64,000 nt of DNA from Diplonema papillatum (GCA_030068145.1 JAPJBO010000054.1:124001-188000), one strand, 5' to 3'; counted from the stretch's first letter, positions 18,107 to 30,100 are shown. Numbers and translations: made by a program. Notes: generated from the letters alone by a model not told the origin.

Positions 18107-19719
18107 AGTCGATGCCAAAAGGGGGGGGGGGGGGTTTGGGCGGAAAAATCCCCGCATAGTTCACCAGGGTCTGACGGGTACTGAGGCCCCATACCCTTCC
18201 TAAAACATCATTCTGCGTTCAAATACGCCCTCAGAAGCCTCCGGAGAGCCTTCTATGATGTCCCAAATGCAATTTTTGTGGGTTTTTAGGGGGTCCCCCC
18301 GTCTGCTGGCCGTAAACCGCCATAGAAGACACATATGCAACCTGATGCTGGGTCGCTCCTCGGAGCAAAATCTCGGCCTAAACACACGTTTTCGGCGTTC
18401 TCTATCATTCTCCAGGTGCATTCGACCCTCGGACTTCATAAATTATCTCGCTTACAGGTGTTCCGGGGTGTGCAAAAACAAGGCGAATGGACCCTACAGA
18501 CCGTACCACGCCCTGCCTGTCTATACAGGCTTTGGGGTCGAATTGCGCCGCCTTGGCGCCATGTGCACCGTTTTGGTCTCGTTTGTGCTGCTTTGGGATC
18601 CACTAAGAACTCTAGTCTGATTTGCGGGACGCTTTGCTCGGTTTTGGTGCCCACTTCACCGTTCAAAGTGCATCCAGTGGTGAAGACTTTGCGCCGAAGC
18701 TGGAGAGGAAGCGACCCAGTAGGCGCCACTTCACCGTGAGCGGGTCTCGGAACAGGACTCAAACTGTGGCCCAGGTGATACTGCCGACCATGGCAGGTGT
18801 GTGCGCCACACAGTTTGTCTGACCAAGCTCACTGCACAGGAGCTTGCCACACATCCCTCGGGTCATGTGCCGCCTGTGCAAAGACATCCAGCGAGAAGCA
18901 CTTTGCAGCCATGGGTGAGAAAGATGCCAGAAGGGAAGACATTGCCAGGAAAGCTCTGAAAGCCTGCCCTGAAAGCGGTGAAGCCTGCTTCAAAATCATG
19001 AAGTGAACGCGTCGTAGTCAACCGCTTCGACGACGATTGAGAACGGCTGATGATCGCCTGTTACTTAACGCTTGTCCTACTTCGTTCACCAAGCCTTGCA
19101 GAATCACCAGAATAGCATAACATGATGCAGGTAGAAGCCTGAACAGGCCTTAGAACAGTGAAAGTGGGCGCCAAAACCGAGGAAAGCGTCCCGCAAATCA
19201 GACCAGAGTTCTTAATGGACCCCAAAGCAGCACAAACGAAGCCCGAAACGGTGGATGTGGCGCCAAAGCCGGTGCAATTTGACCCCAAAGCCTGTATAGA
19301 CAGGCAGGGCGTAGTTCGGTCTGTCCCCAATGCAGGGGGCCATTCTCCTTATCTTTGCACGTCCCGGAACACCTGTGAGTGAAAGAAACCACGAAGCCCG
19401 AGGGTCGAATGCACCTGGAGAGTGCTAGAGAACGCCGAAAACGTGTGTTTGGGCTGGGATCTTGCACAGAGAAGCGACCCAGCATCAGGTTGCGTATGTG
19501 TCTTCTATGGTGGTTTACGGCCAGCAGGCGGGGGGACCCCCTAAAAACCCACAAAATCGCATTTGGGACATCATAGAAGGCTCTCCGGAGGCTTCTGAGG
19601 GCGTATTTGAACGCAGAATGATGTTTTAGGAAGGGTATGGGGCCTCAGTACCCGTCAGACCCTGGTGAACTATGCGGGGATTTTTCCGCCCAAACCCCCC
19701 CCCCCCCTTTTGGCATCGT
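18107..19719. mobile_element. Mutator-like non-autonomous element with about 550-bp inverted ends
   Basis: Flanked by the 8-bp target duplication ACCATATG (18099-18106 and 19720-19727). The outermost bases are CGATGCCAAAAGG in inverted orientation, and the inverted repeats run to about 18660 and 19150. The interrupted host sequence is intact at 13850-13885, which proves the boundaries. Long inverted ends and an 8-9 bp duplication fit Mutator-like elements; hAT also makes 8 bp but usually has short ends. The core of about 490 bp has no transposase. Confidence 0.85.
18661..19149 (+). other. Core of the Mutator-like element, possible captured gene fragment
   Basis: A frame at 18797-19006 encodes a Cys-containing start (CTGACHTSLGSCAACAKTSS) and a charged end (EKDARREDIARKALKACPES). 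It looks more protein-like than its surroundings. Mutator-like elements often capture host exons, so this may be one. No family is recognised. Confidence 0.3.
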
Positions 19720-19727
19720 ACCATATG

Positions 19728-20095
19728 TGTTTTCGTCAATCTCCAGCTGGGGACCAGCCCCCATTTCTTCTGTGGTCTCTCAAGCCGTAACACTTTCGGG
19801 CCAAGCTGAAATGACCAGGGTTTGCGTCTTCTTTTGAGAGACGTCTTCTCTCATCGACAAGAATGTAACCCAGGCTTTTTGACGTAGACTGCGAACATGG
19901 GTTCGTGCCCGTTGATCGTTTTCCACTTGTTTTTACCCGGCTTCGTTTTTCAGGTAAGGTATTCTGATCAACCACCAACACACGCTGTCTACGTCTTCTT
20001 GTGTCCATAATACGTTGAATGGACCCGCAAGATTGTTTAACCAACACACGCTGCCTACGTCTTCTTGCGTTGAAGGGACCCGCAAGATTGTTTAA
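19728..20095. other. Tail of the 184-bp repeat and dispersed sequences
   Basis: 19728-19786 completes the tail interrupted by the Mutator-like element. About 19890-20010 matches 705-800 in inverted orientation. CACACGCTG and CTACGTCTTCTTG are duplicated at 19978-20008 and 20044-20070. No gene is seen. Confidence 0.5.
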
Positions 20096-20334
20096 CCACT
20101 TAAGGACGGAGGGGGACAAGAGTTCATTTGGGAAAAGGACAGGCCCTCAGGTATCCACTGAGAGCTCGGAGCAGGATTTCTGCCCGACGAAGGACGCATT
20201 CTTTTGTCAGATCTTTCCGACGAAGCAAACGGCGACCACTTTCGACCACTCTTTGGCCTCTCACCCGCGAACCTGACACCCGCGAACATTCTTGAGTTAA
20301 CTAACCACTATAGTGGTAGTTCGTCGTTAAGCGG
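20096..20334. mobile_element. TTAA-flanked MITE, copy 1 (piggyBac-like)
   Basis: 239 bp, bounded by TTAA on both sides (20092-20095 and 20335-20338), with inverted ends CCACTTAAGGACG and CCGCTTAACGACG. A related 255-bp copy at 36698-36952 is also bounded by TTAA. A TTAA duplication and ends starting CC point to the piggyBac superfamily. Confidence 0.7.
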
Positions 20335-20614
20335 TTAACAATCTAAAGTCCAACTGACACGTTCCTTATAGTGGTAGTTCGTCCTTAAGCCGTCAACAAT
20401 CTAAAGTCTAAATGACACGTTCCCGTGTATAGTCCAAAAAGAGCTGCGTAGTTTTGCTTTTTCTTTTACTTGTTAGTTGTCGACAACTTGTTTTGTGTTG
20501 AGGTGGCATTCAGATGTAAATCTAAAACCGCCCACGTCAAATTTTGTTAAGCACTGAGTTCTTTTGTAAGTACATGAACCACATGGATTAGCATGCACTG
20601 CCTTGAAAGTCAGG
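20335..20614. other. Short tandem duplication and palindrome block
   Basis: About 65 bases around GTGGTAGTTCGTC are duplicated in tandem (about 20310-20430). 20445-20560 matches 8450-8570, including GTTGTCGACAAC. It lies just downstream of the minus-strand gene that ends at 20615. Confidence 0.5.
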
Positions 20615-22396
20615 TTATCGGATGACGTCGTCACCTGCCATTGCGTCGTCAAGGTCGAGCATTTGTGGAGCTAGCGGGGTTTGGCTTTCTTGCGATTCTA
20701 GAGACTGAGTCGGCGAGTACGAGGGCGGGCACGTGTGCCCGTTTTTCACTTTCGAGGGCATTGGTGTGCCCGTGGTCGCCGGTCGTTTCTGAGAGCTGCT
20801 TGCCCTCGGTACCTTCTTCTTCCTTCGATGCACCCCTGAGTCGGGTGTGGTCGCCTTCGTCTTCTTCCGCTTGCGGCCGGCGTTCGGGCCTTCCTTCGGG
20901 GTGGCGAGCACCCTCATCTTCAGCGCTGGTCGTTCGCTGGTTCCTGGCGTTGGTGGCGGCCTCTTGGTCGCCCGTCCGGTCGTCGTTGCTTTTTTCATTG
21001 CCGCGAGCGGCGCTCGCGCCGCTCGCTTTCCTACTGGCGTTTCCCGCTGTACACCCACCTGGGTGGGTGAGGAGGGCCTCTTCTTCTTGTTGCGTCCGGG
21101 GGTTGACTGGACGTTCGGCTTGTTGGACTGGTGGTGGCCGCGGCTGCAACATGCCGCCGGTCGCCTCTGCGTCAGCGTAGGGAGCCTTTTGCACTCTTGG
21201 CAGGTCCCTCTGCCATGCGTGCGGCAGGCATGATGCCCGCTGCGGCAACACGCCGCCGCCGTCTTGCACTCGCCGCACTTCGTCGTGCTGTGCTCTGTGC
21301 ACACCGCGATCGGCTGCCCATCGTTCGCGTGGTGATGGTGCCGGCAGCACATCTCTACCGTGGGAACGTCCCTTCGGACGAGTGCTCTGCACGCCTCACA
21401 CTTCCCTTTGTGATGGGTCGCGCACGTGACGAGTGCCTTCTCTATACCGACACCCGGCATATGCACGGGGTCTGGGTGCAGTTGTGGTGGGGCAGGCAGG
21501 GCCCACCTCGCCGCTCTCCCGATCGTCCAGTCAGGGTACGTCGGGCACTGCGTCCCTACATCGCTTCCTTTCACTTGTTCCTCAAGTATCGTCCCCGTGT
21601 GTGCCTCGCGAAAGCGTGGCCTGGGCCGTATACCCGATATCCCCGTGATGCCCATGAACGACAGCGACGTCGTCGGGCACACCCTCTCTCCTCTCATGCA
21701 GCTTCCCAGCCCTTGCTGTGCCGCCAGCTTGTCCAACGCGCTCATCATGCAGCGCAGGACGTTTCCCCGTTCTCTCACCCACTTCGGCGCATTCCCGTGC
21801 AGCGGCATGCTGAGGCCCGAGAAGAGCTCAAAGTCGATCGCAAGCTCCAGCATTGACGTCTGCCCGTTCTCGGTCCATTGCATGTCCGACAGCCACGCTA
21901 CCCGCATAAAACGTCGGTAGTCCCCAGGTCTTGTTCCGCTCCTTGTTAAGCAGCGGCTGCCAAAACTTGCCGTGACACCTATTTGATGCAAGGTAAAGGA
22001 GAAAGAGAGCATACCCGAAAGTCCGGAGGGAGGAACCGGGGTGCCTGCGGCGATCTGCTCGTTGAGGTTCTTCAGCCGCTGCATCTCGTTGAAGTGTGCG
22101 AGGTCTTGAATGAGGTTCTGCGCCGCCGGCGAGTGCGTCCGGGGGCTGTTCGGGTCCGGCTGCCCGAAGGCGGACGCGGCGGGGTACGGGGGAGACCGCG
22201 TGTACTGAGGGGGCGGCGGCCGCGCGTGCGGGTGGTGCGGCGAGTACCGCTGCTGGTGCGGCTGCAGCTGGGTGGAGGGGTCGTACCGGCGGGGGTCTGC
22301 TCCCGGGTCCTGGCTACGCGACGGCCGCAGCGCGGCTTCCGACTCCATGCTGAGCGGGCCTCCCACATTCGGCCGACGGGTCGGCGTCAGCGCCAT
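20615..22396 (-). CDS. Unrecognised protein with three Cys/His modules and basic tail
   Basis: 593 residues in one frame. Residues 1-92 are rich in Pro, Ser and Gln. 94-118 form a helix. 165-225 are ordered (SMLELAIDFELFSGLSMP, KWVRERGNVL). 325-422 hold three CX2HX4CX2C motifs (C325-C336, C366-C377, C391-C402), each followed by a CC-x-(R/S)-(G)HH cluster (350-356, 383-389, 416-422). After 430 the chain is a Lys/Arg-rich tail that looks nuclear. The modules should bind zinc, but I know no family with this order. The ordered middle faintly recalls ORFs of protist retroelements, so a mobile origin is possible. The first 64 codons and the upstream DNA are amplified in the array that follows. Confidence 0.6.
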   Translation of the reverse strand: MALTPTRRPNVGGPLSMESEAALRPSRSQDPGADPRRYDPSTQLQPHQQRYSPHHPHARPPPPQYTRSPPYPAASAFGQPDPNSPRTHSPAAQNLIQDLAHFNEMQRLKNLNEQIAAGTPVPPSGLSGMLSFSFTLHQIGVTASFGSRCLTRSGTRPGDYRRFMRVAWLSDMQWTENGQTSMLELAIDFELFSGLSMPLHGNAPKWVRERGNVLRCMMSALDKLAAQQGLGSCMRGERVCPTTSLSFMGITGISGIRPRPRFREAHTGTILEEQVKGSDVGTQCPTYPDWTIGRAARWALPAPPQLHPDPVHMPGVGIEKALVTCATHHKGKCEACRALVRRDVPTVEMCCRHHHHANDGQPIAVCTEHSTTKCGECKTAAACCRSGHHACRTHGRGTCQECKRLPTLTQRRPAACCSRGHHQSNKPNVQSTPGRNKKKRPSSPTQVGVQRETPVGKRAARAPLAAMKKATTTGRATKRPPPTPGTSERPALKMRVLATPKEGPNAGRKRKKTKATTPDSGVHRRKKKVPRASSSQKRPATTGTPMPSKVKNGHTCPPSYSPTQSLESQESQTPLAPQMLDLDDAMAGDDVIR

Positions 22397-25300
22397 GTGG
22401 TTGGGTTACCCACCCCTTTTCCCCTCCCAGCGCTTTCTCACAGGGTTGATGAAATGATAGCGAGTATTTGGGGGTAATACTTGGTTAGATTCACGGTTAA
22501 ACACAAGGCTTGCCTGATTCCGCACCTACTTTAGAGCATCTCGTTAGTATCAAGTATCAAGATCTTGATACTAACGAGATACTCTATTCGAACTTGGTGT
22601 AAGAAGGGAGAATCTCTCTAAAATTTCGCTCCTGTGGAAAGGGCCGCTTGCGGTGTGACAAACCCTTGTCTTCTTTTGCCGCAAGTGCGCCAGATCCGTC
22701 GTTTTAACGCTGATTCGAGTTTTAAGAAGGCTGTATTGAGTCTCCGCTTTCTCACAGGGTTGATGGAATGATAGCAAGTATTTGGGGTAATAGATTCACG
22801 GTTAAACACAAGGTTTGCCTGATCCCGCACCTACTTTCTTGATACTAACGAGATGCTCTATTCGAACTTGGTGTAAGAAGGGAGAATCTCTCTAAAATTT
22901 CGCTCCTGCGGAAAGGGCCGCTTGCGGTGTGACCGGATCCGTCGTTTTAACGCTGATTCGAGTTTTAAGAAGGCTGTATATTTCTGAGTCTCCGGGTGAT
23001 CGTTGATGGTTTACTGACTGAGGGGGCGGCGGCCGCGCGGGCGGGTGGTGCGGCGAGTACCGCTGCTGGTGCGGCTGCAGCTGGGTGGAGGGGTCGTACG
23101 GGCGGGGGTCTGCTCCCGGGTCCTGGCTGCGCGACGGCCGCAGCGCGGCTTCCGACTCCATGCTGAGCGGGCCTCCCACATTCGGCCGACGGGTCGGCGT
23201 CAGCGCCATGTGGTTGGGTTACCCACCCCTTTTCCTCTTCCAGCGCTTTCTCACAGGGTTGATGAAATGATAGCGAGTATTTGGGGGTAATACTTGGTTA
23301 GATTCACGGTTAAACACAAGGCTTGCCTGATTCCGCACCTACTTTAGAGCATCTTGTTAGTATCAAGATCTTGATACTGACGAGATGCTCTATTCGAACT
23401 TTGTGTAAGAAGGGAGAATCTCTCTAAAATTTCGCTCCTGTGGAAAGGGCCGCTTGCGGTGTGACAAAACCTTGTCTTCTTTTGCCGCAAGTGCGCCAGA
23501 TCCGTCGTTTTAACGCTGATTCGAGTTTTGAGAAGGCTGTATGTTTCTGAGTCTCCGGGTGATCGTTGATGGTTTACTGACTGAGGGGGCGGCGGCCGCG
23601 CGGGCGGGTGGTGCGGCGAGTACCGCTGCTGGTGCGGCTGCAGCTGGGTGGAGGGGTCGTACGGGCGGGGGTCTGCTCCCGGGTCCTGGCTGCGCGACGG
23701 CCGCAGCGCGGCTTCCGACTCCATGCTGAGCGGGCCTCCCACATTCGGCCGACGGGTCGGCGTCAGCGCCATGTGGTTGGGTTACCCACCCCTTTTCCTC
23801 TTCCAGCGCTTTCTCACAGGGTTGATGAAATGATAGCGAGTATTTGGGGGTAATACTTGGTTAGATTCACGGTTAAACACAAGGCTTGCCTGATTCCGCA
23901 CCTACTTTAGAGCATCTTGTTAGTATCAAGATCTTGATACTGACGAGATGCTCTATTCGAACTTTGTGTAAGAAGGGAGAATCTCTCTAAAATTTCGCTC
24001 CTGTGGAAAGGGCCGCTTGCGGTGTGACAAAACCTTGTCTTCTTTTGCCGCAAGTGCGCCAGATCCGTCGTTTTAACGCTGATTCGAGTTTTGAGAAGGC
24101 TGTATGTTTCTGAGTCTCCGGGTGATCGTTGATGGTTTACTGACTGAGGGGGCGGCGGCCGCGCGGGCGGGTGGTGCGGCGAGTACCGCTGCTGGTGCGG
24201 CTGCAGCTGGGTGGAGGGGTCGTACGGGCGGGGGTCTGCTCCCGGGTCCTGGCTGCGCGACGGCCGCAGCGCGGCTTCCGACTCCATGCTGAGCGGGCCT
24301 CCCACATTCGGCCGACGGGTCGGCGTCAGCGCCATGTGGTTGGGTTACCCACCCCTTTTCCTCTTCCAGCGCTTTCTCACAGGGTTGATGAAATGATAGC
24401 GAGTATTTGGGGGTAATACTTGGTTAGATTCACGGTTAAACACAAGGCTTGCCTGATTCCGCACCTACTTTAGAGCATCTTGTTAGTATCAAGATCTTGA
24501 TACTGACGAGATGCTCTATTCGAACTTTGTGTAAGAAGGGAGAATCTCTCTAAAATTTCGCTCCTGTGGAAAGGGCCGCTTGCGGTGTGACAAAACCTTG
24601 TCTTCTTTTGCCGCAAGTGCGCCAGATCCGTCGTTTTAACGCTGATTCGAGTTTTGAGAAGGCTGTATGTTTCTGAGTCTCCGGGTGATCGTTGATGGTT
24701 TACTGACTGAGGGGGCGGCGGCCGCGCGGGCGGGTGGTGCGGCGAGTACCGCTGCTGGTGCGGCTGCAGCTGGGTGGAGGGGTCGTACGGGCGGGGGTCT
24801 GCTCCCGGGTCCTGGCTGCGCGACGGCCGCAGCGCGGCTTCCGACTCCATGCTGAGCGGGCCTCCCACATTCGGCCGACGGGTCGGCGTCAGCGCCATGT
24901 GGTTGGGTTACCCACCCCTTTTCCTCTTCCAGCGCTTTCTCACAGGGTTGATGAAATGATAGCGAGTATTTGGGGGTAATACTTGGTTAGATTCACGGTT
25001 AAACACAAGGCTTGCCTGATTCCGCACCTACTTTAGAGCATCTTGTTAGTATCAAGATCTTGATACTGACGAGATGCTCTATTCGAACTTTGTGTAAGAA
25101 GGGAGAATCTCTCTAAAATTTCGCTCCTGTGGAAAGGGCCGCTTGCGGTGTGACAAAACCTTGTCTTCTTTTGCCGCAAGTGCGCCAGATCCGTCGTTTT
25201 AACGCTGATTCGAGTTTTGAGAAGGCTGTATGTTTCTGAGTCTCCGGGTGATCGTTGATGGTTTACTGACTGAGGGGGCGGCGGCCGCGCGGGCGGGTGG

Positions 25301-25830
25301 TGCGGCGAGTACCGCTGCTGGTGCGGCTGCAGCTGGGTGGAGGGGTCGTACGGGCGGGGGTCTGCTCCCGGGTCCTGGCTGCGCGACGGCCGCAGCGCGG
25401 CTTCCGACTCCATGCTGAGCGGGCCTCCCACATTCGGCCGACGGGTCGGCGTCAGCGCCATGTGGTTGGGTTACCCACCCCTTTTCCTCTTCCAGCGCTT
25501 TCTCACAGGGTTGATGAAATGATAGCGAGTATTTGGGGGTAATACTTGGTTAGATTCACGGTTAAACACAAGGCTTGCCTGATTCCGCACCTACTTTAGA
25601 GCATCTTGTTAGTATCAAGATCTTGATACTGACGAGATGCTCTATTCGAACTTTGTGTAAGAAGGGAGAATCTCTCTAAAATTTCGCTCCTGCGGAAAGG
25701 GCCGCTTGCGGTGTGACGAAACCTTGTCTTCTTTTGCCGCAAGTGCGCCAGATCCGTCGTTTTAACGCTGATTCGACTTTTATGAAGGCTGTATGTTTCT
25801 GAGTCTCCGGTTGATCGTTGATTTACTGAC
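22205..25830 (-). repeat. 563-bp tandem array of the gene's promoter and first 64 codons
   Basis: Start codons of near-identical 5' ends lie at 22396, 23209, 23772, 24335, 24898 and 25461 (minus). The last four intervals are exactly 563; the first is 813 because of an extra partial duplication (about 22740-22990). Each unit holds the first 64 codons, about 190 bp upstream and a near-perfect 46-bp palindrome (23346-23391 and every 563 bp). After the shared codons each extra copy reads through unrelated sequence for 78 residues to a stop. The units look almost identical, so the amplification is very recent or still homogenised. Confidence 0.9.
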
Positions 25831-26143
25831 TGAGGGGGCGGCGGCCGCGCGGGCGGGTGGCGCCCCCTCAGTCAGCAGCCTGCGGCCGTCGCGCAGCCAG
25901 GACCCGGGAGCAGACCCCCGCCGGTGCGACCCCTCCACCCAGCTGCAGCCGCACCAGCAGCGGTACTCGCTGACTGCTGGGCTGCAAAAATCGCCGCTGT
26001 TGCAGCAGCACATCCCGGCGGAGCCGGTCTCCTCGGACACATTTGAAGGCCAACCCCTCGGCGGCACAAGCGTCGGCGGTGAAGTTCACCGCGTCAGCGC
26101 CCCGACCGACCGCCAGGCAACGTCTTCACGAAATTATTATTGA
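25831..26143 (+). other. Inverted fragment closing the 563-bp array
   Basis: 25858-25970 repeats the 5' coding block of the array in opposite orientation, meeting the last unit head to head at GGCGCCCCC. It then runs into a separate GC-rich frame (to about 26110: SPLLQQHIPAEPVSSDTFEG). This looks like a breakpoint with inversion, possibly joining another gene's exon. Confidence 0.55.
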
Positions 26144-27190
26144 TCTTATTTCCGACTGGCGCAACTAAACCTGCGTTGGTACGTTTCATGCAGTACGCTG
26201 CCAGCTACTAATTCTTCGAGACTGGAGGTCCCATGAACATGCAATGTGTATAGCCTCGTTTTTTGGACTAGATACTTGCGTGCGGAGATAGCTTTTCTTC
26301 CCCCGCCAAAAATGCATAGGGGTGGCAGAGTGCCGAGAATATTAAAGAAACGGAGGCGACCATGTTTCGAGTCTGCAAAGCCAGCACTGAACGTCGGAAG
26401 ACATGCGCTAGCGAAGAGCCCCAAAGAAGAACCGGTGAACGGGAGGAAAAGACTCTGGGGAGGAAAATCTACACGTAGTCTCAAGACTGGTACCGAAACC
26501 GTCTTGGGGTCTCACATGTGGTTATCGTTCGCCCGCGAGAGATCGTCATCACAACCGAGTAAGACCCTAGGTGATTGCAACCAGAAGAATAGGTGGTCGC
26601 ACACAGTGGAAGTCGGCCGTCGATGACAGATCTGCAATCGTCGCGTATTCCGCAGCGGTGGGTATCTACGCCGTGGACCTGCATGCATCCAGGGAACCAC
26701 ATCGGTAATCCCACGATTTGCCTGTCGCGCTTCGCCCGCTGGCGTCAGCTCCAGGATTTCACTGGGTGGAATCCTGGAGCTGACAATCGTCGCGTATTCC
26801 AGATCCGTCGGTATCCACGCCGAGAATCCGGTCGGTACAGCCACGGTGTTATTGTTGAGATACACTCTGGTAGCTGCATGCATCCAGCGAACTTTCGGTG
26901 ATCCCACACTTTGGACGTCGCGCACCCCTCAGGACTTCGCTGGGTGCAATCGTCGCTTACTTGAGCCAGTCCACCCCCTATTTCCTGGAAGTGCATCGAA
27001 TTGCCGGCTGTTGTTTATCACAGTGCATCCGCAGTGCCGATAAAGCGAAGACGAGAGACGGCGAGCCCCCAACGGGCGAAGAAGAAGTGCCCAGCGCCGC
27101 CCGTAAAAAGCGAAGGCAACGGCCGCAGAAGCATGCAAACCGGCAAGGAGGGGAAGAGTCGCAAAGCGACCGCGCGAACAGAAGCACGAC
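26144..27190. other. Left flank of the satellite, no gene seen
   Basis: Contains two blocks around ATCGTCGCGTATTCC (about 26636 and 26788) and a hairpin with 10-bp arms (CTCCAGGATT...AATCCTGGAG, about 26749-26780). 26955-27000 matches the flank of the satellite relic at 62905-62945 in inverted orientation. Open frames here are continuations of the repeat. Confidence 0.5.
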
Positions 27191-30100
27191 ACGGTACGAT
27201 CGAAGAGGGAGTCATCCAGTGGCTAATGCAGACCGTCGCTACAGATATTCTGCATTCCAACCTCAAATATCGCGGTGGATCACTGTCTGCAGCCCACGGT
27301 ACGATCGAAGAGGGAGTCATCCAGTGGCTAATGCAGACCATCGCTACAGATATTCTGCATTCCAACCTCAAATATCGCGGTGGATCACTGTCTGCAGCCC
27401 ACGGTACGATCGAAGAGGGAGTCATCCAGTGGCTAATGCAGACCGTCGCTACAGATATTCTGCATTCCAACCTCAAATATCGTGGTGGATCACTGTCTGC
27501 AGCCCACGGTACGATCGAAGAGGGAGTCATCCAGTGGCTAATGCAGACCGTCGCTACAGATATTCTGCATTCCAACCTCAAATATCGTGGTGGATCACTG
27601 TCTGCAGCCCACGGTACGATCGAAGAGGGAGTCATCCAGTGGCTAATGCAGACCGTCGCTACAGATATTCTGCATTCCAACCTCAAATATCGTGGTGGAT
27701 CACTGTCTGCAGCCCACGGTACGATCGAAGAGGGAGTCATCCAGTGGCTAATGCAGACCGTCGCTACAGATATTCTGCATTCCAACCTCAAATATCGTGG
27801 TGGATCACTGTCTGCAGCCCACGGTACGATCGAAGAGGGAGTCATCCAGTGGCTAATGCAGACCGTCGCTACAGATATTCTGCATTCCAACCTCAAATAT
27901 CGTGGTGGATCACTGTCTGCAGCCCACGGTACGATCGAAGAGGTAGTCATCCAGTGGCTAATGCAGGCCGTCGCTACAGATATTCTGCATTCCAACCTCA
28001 AATATCGTGGTGGATCACTGTCTGCAGCCCACGGTACGATCGAAGGGGTAGGCATCCAGTGGCTAATGCAGGCCATCGCTACAGATATTCTGCATTCCAA
28101 CCTCAAATATCGTGGTGGATCACTGTCTGCAGCCCACGGTACGATCGAAGGGGTAGTCATCCAGTGGCTAATGCAGGCCGTCGCTACAGATATTCTGCAT
28201 TCCAACCTCAAATATCGTGGTGGATCACTGTCTGCAGCCCACGGTACGATCGAAGAGGTAGTCATCCAGTGGCTAATGCAGACCGTCGCTACAGATATTC
28301 TGCATTCCAACCTCAAATATCGTGGTGGATCACTGTCTGCAGCCCACGGTACGATCGAAGAGGGAGTCATCCAGTGGCTAATGCAGACCATCGCTACAGA
28401 TATTCTGCATTCCAACCTCAAATATCGTGGTGGATCACTGTCTGCAGCCCACGGTACGATCGAAGAGGGAGTCATCCAGTGGCTAATGCAGACCATCGCT
28501 ACAGATATTCTGCATTCCAACCTCAAATATCGTGGTGGATCACTGTCTGCAGCCCACGGTACGATCGAAGAGGGAGTCATCCAGTGGCTAATGCAGACCG
28601 TCGCTACAGATATTCTGCATTCCAACCTCAAATATCGCGGTGGATCACTGTCTGCAGCCCACGGTACGATCGAAGAGGGAGTCATCCAGTGGCTAATGCA
28701 GACCATCGCTACAGATATTCTGCATTCCAACCTCAAATATCGCGGTGGATCACTGTCTGCAGCCCACGGTACGATCGAAGAGGGAGTCATCCAGTGGCTA
28801 ATGCAGACCATCGCTACAGATATTCTGCATTCCAACCTCAAATATCGCGGTGGATCACTGTCTGCAGCCCACGGTACGATCGAAGAGGGAGTCATCCAGT
28901 GGCTAATGCAGACCGTCGCTACAGATATTCTGCATTCCAACCTCAAATATCGTGGTGGATCACTGTCTGCAGCCCACGGTACGATCGAAGAGGGAGTCAT
29001 CCAGTGGCTAATGCAGACCGTCGCTACAGATATTCTGCATTCCAACCTCAAATATCGTGGTGGATCACTGTCTGCAGCCCACGGTACGATCGAAGAGGGA
29101 GTCATCCAGTGGCTAATGCAGACCGTCGCTACAGATATTCTGCATTCCAACCTCAAATATCGTGGTGGATCACTGTCTGCAGCCCACGGTACGATCGAAG
29201 AGGGAGTCATCCAGTGGCTAATGCAGACCGTCGCTACAGATATTCTGCATTCCAACCTCAAATATCGTGGTGGATCACTGTCTGCAGCCCACGGTACGAT
29301 CGAAGAGGGAGTCATCCAGTGGCTAATGCAGACCGTCGCTACAGATATTCTGCATTCCAACCTCAAATATCGTGGTGGATCACTGTCTGCAGCCCACGGT
29401 ACGATCGAAGAGGGTAGTCATCCAGTGGCTAATGCAGGCCGTCGCTACAGATATTCTGCATTCCAACCTCAAATATCGTGGTGGATCACTGTCTGCAGCC
29501 CACGGTACGATCGAAGGGGTAGTCATCCAGTGGCTAATGCAGGCCGTCGCTACAGATATTCTGCATTCCAACCTCAAATATCGTGGTGGATCACTGTCTG
29601 CAGCCCACGGTACGATCGAAGAGGGTAGTCATCCAGTGGCTAATGCAGACCGTCGCTACAGATATTCTGCATTCCAACCTCAAATATCGTGGTGGATCAC
29701 TGTCTGCAGCCCACGGTACGATCGAAGAGGTAGTCATCCAGTGGCTAATGCAGGCCATCGCTACAGATATTCTGCATTCCAACCTCAAATATCGTGGTGG
29801 ATCACTGTCTGCAGCCCACGGTACGATCGAAGAGGGAGTCATCCAGTGGCTAATGCAGACCATCGCTACAGATATTCTGCATTCCAACCTCAAATATCGC
29901 GGTGGATCACTGTCTGCAGCCCACGGTACGATCGAAGAGGGAGTCATCCAGTGGCTAATGCAGACCATCGCTACAGATATTCTGCATTCCAACCTCAAAT
30001 ATCGCGGTGGATCACTGTCTGCAGCCCACGGTACGATCGAAGAGGGAGTCATCCAGTGGCTAATGCAGACCATCGCTACAGATATTCTGCATTCCAACCT

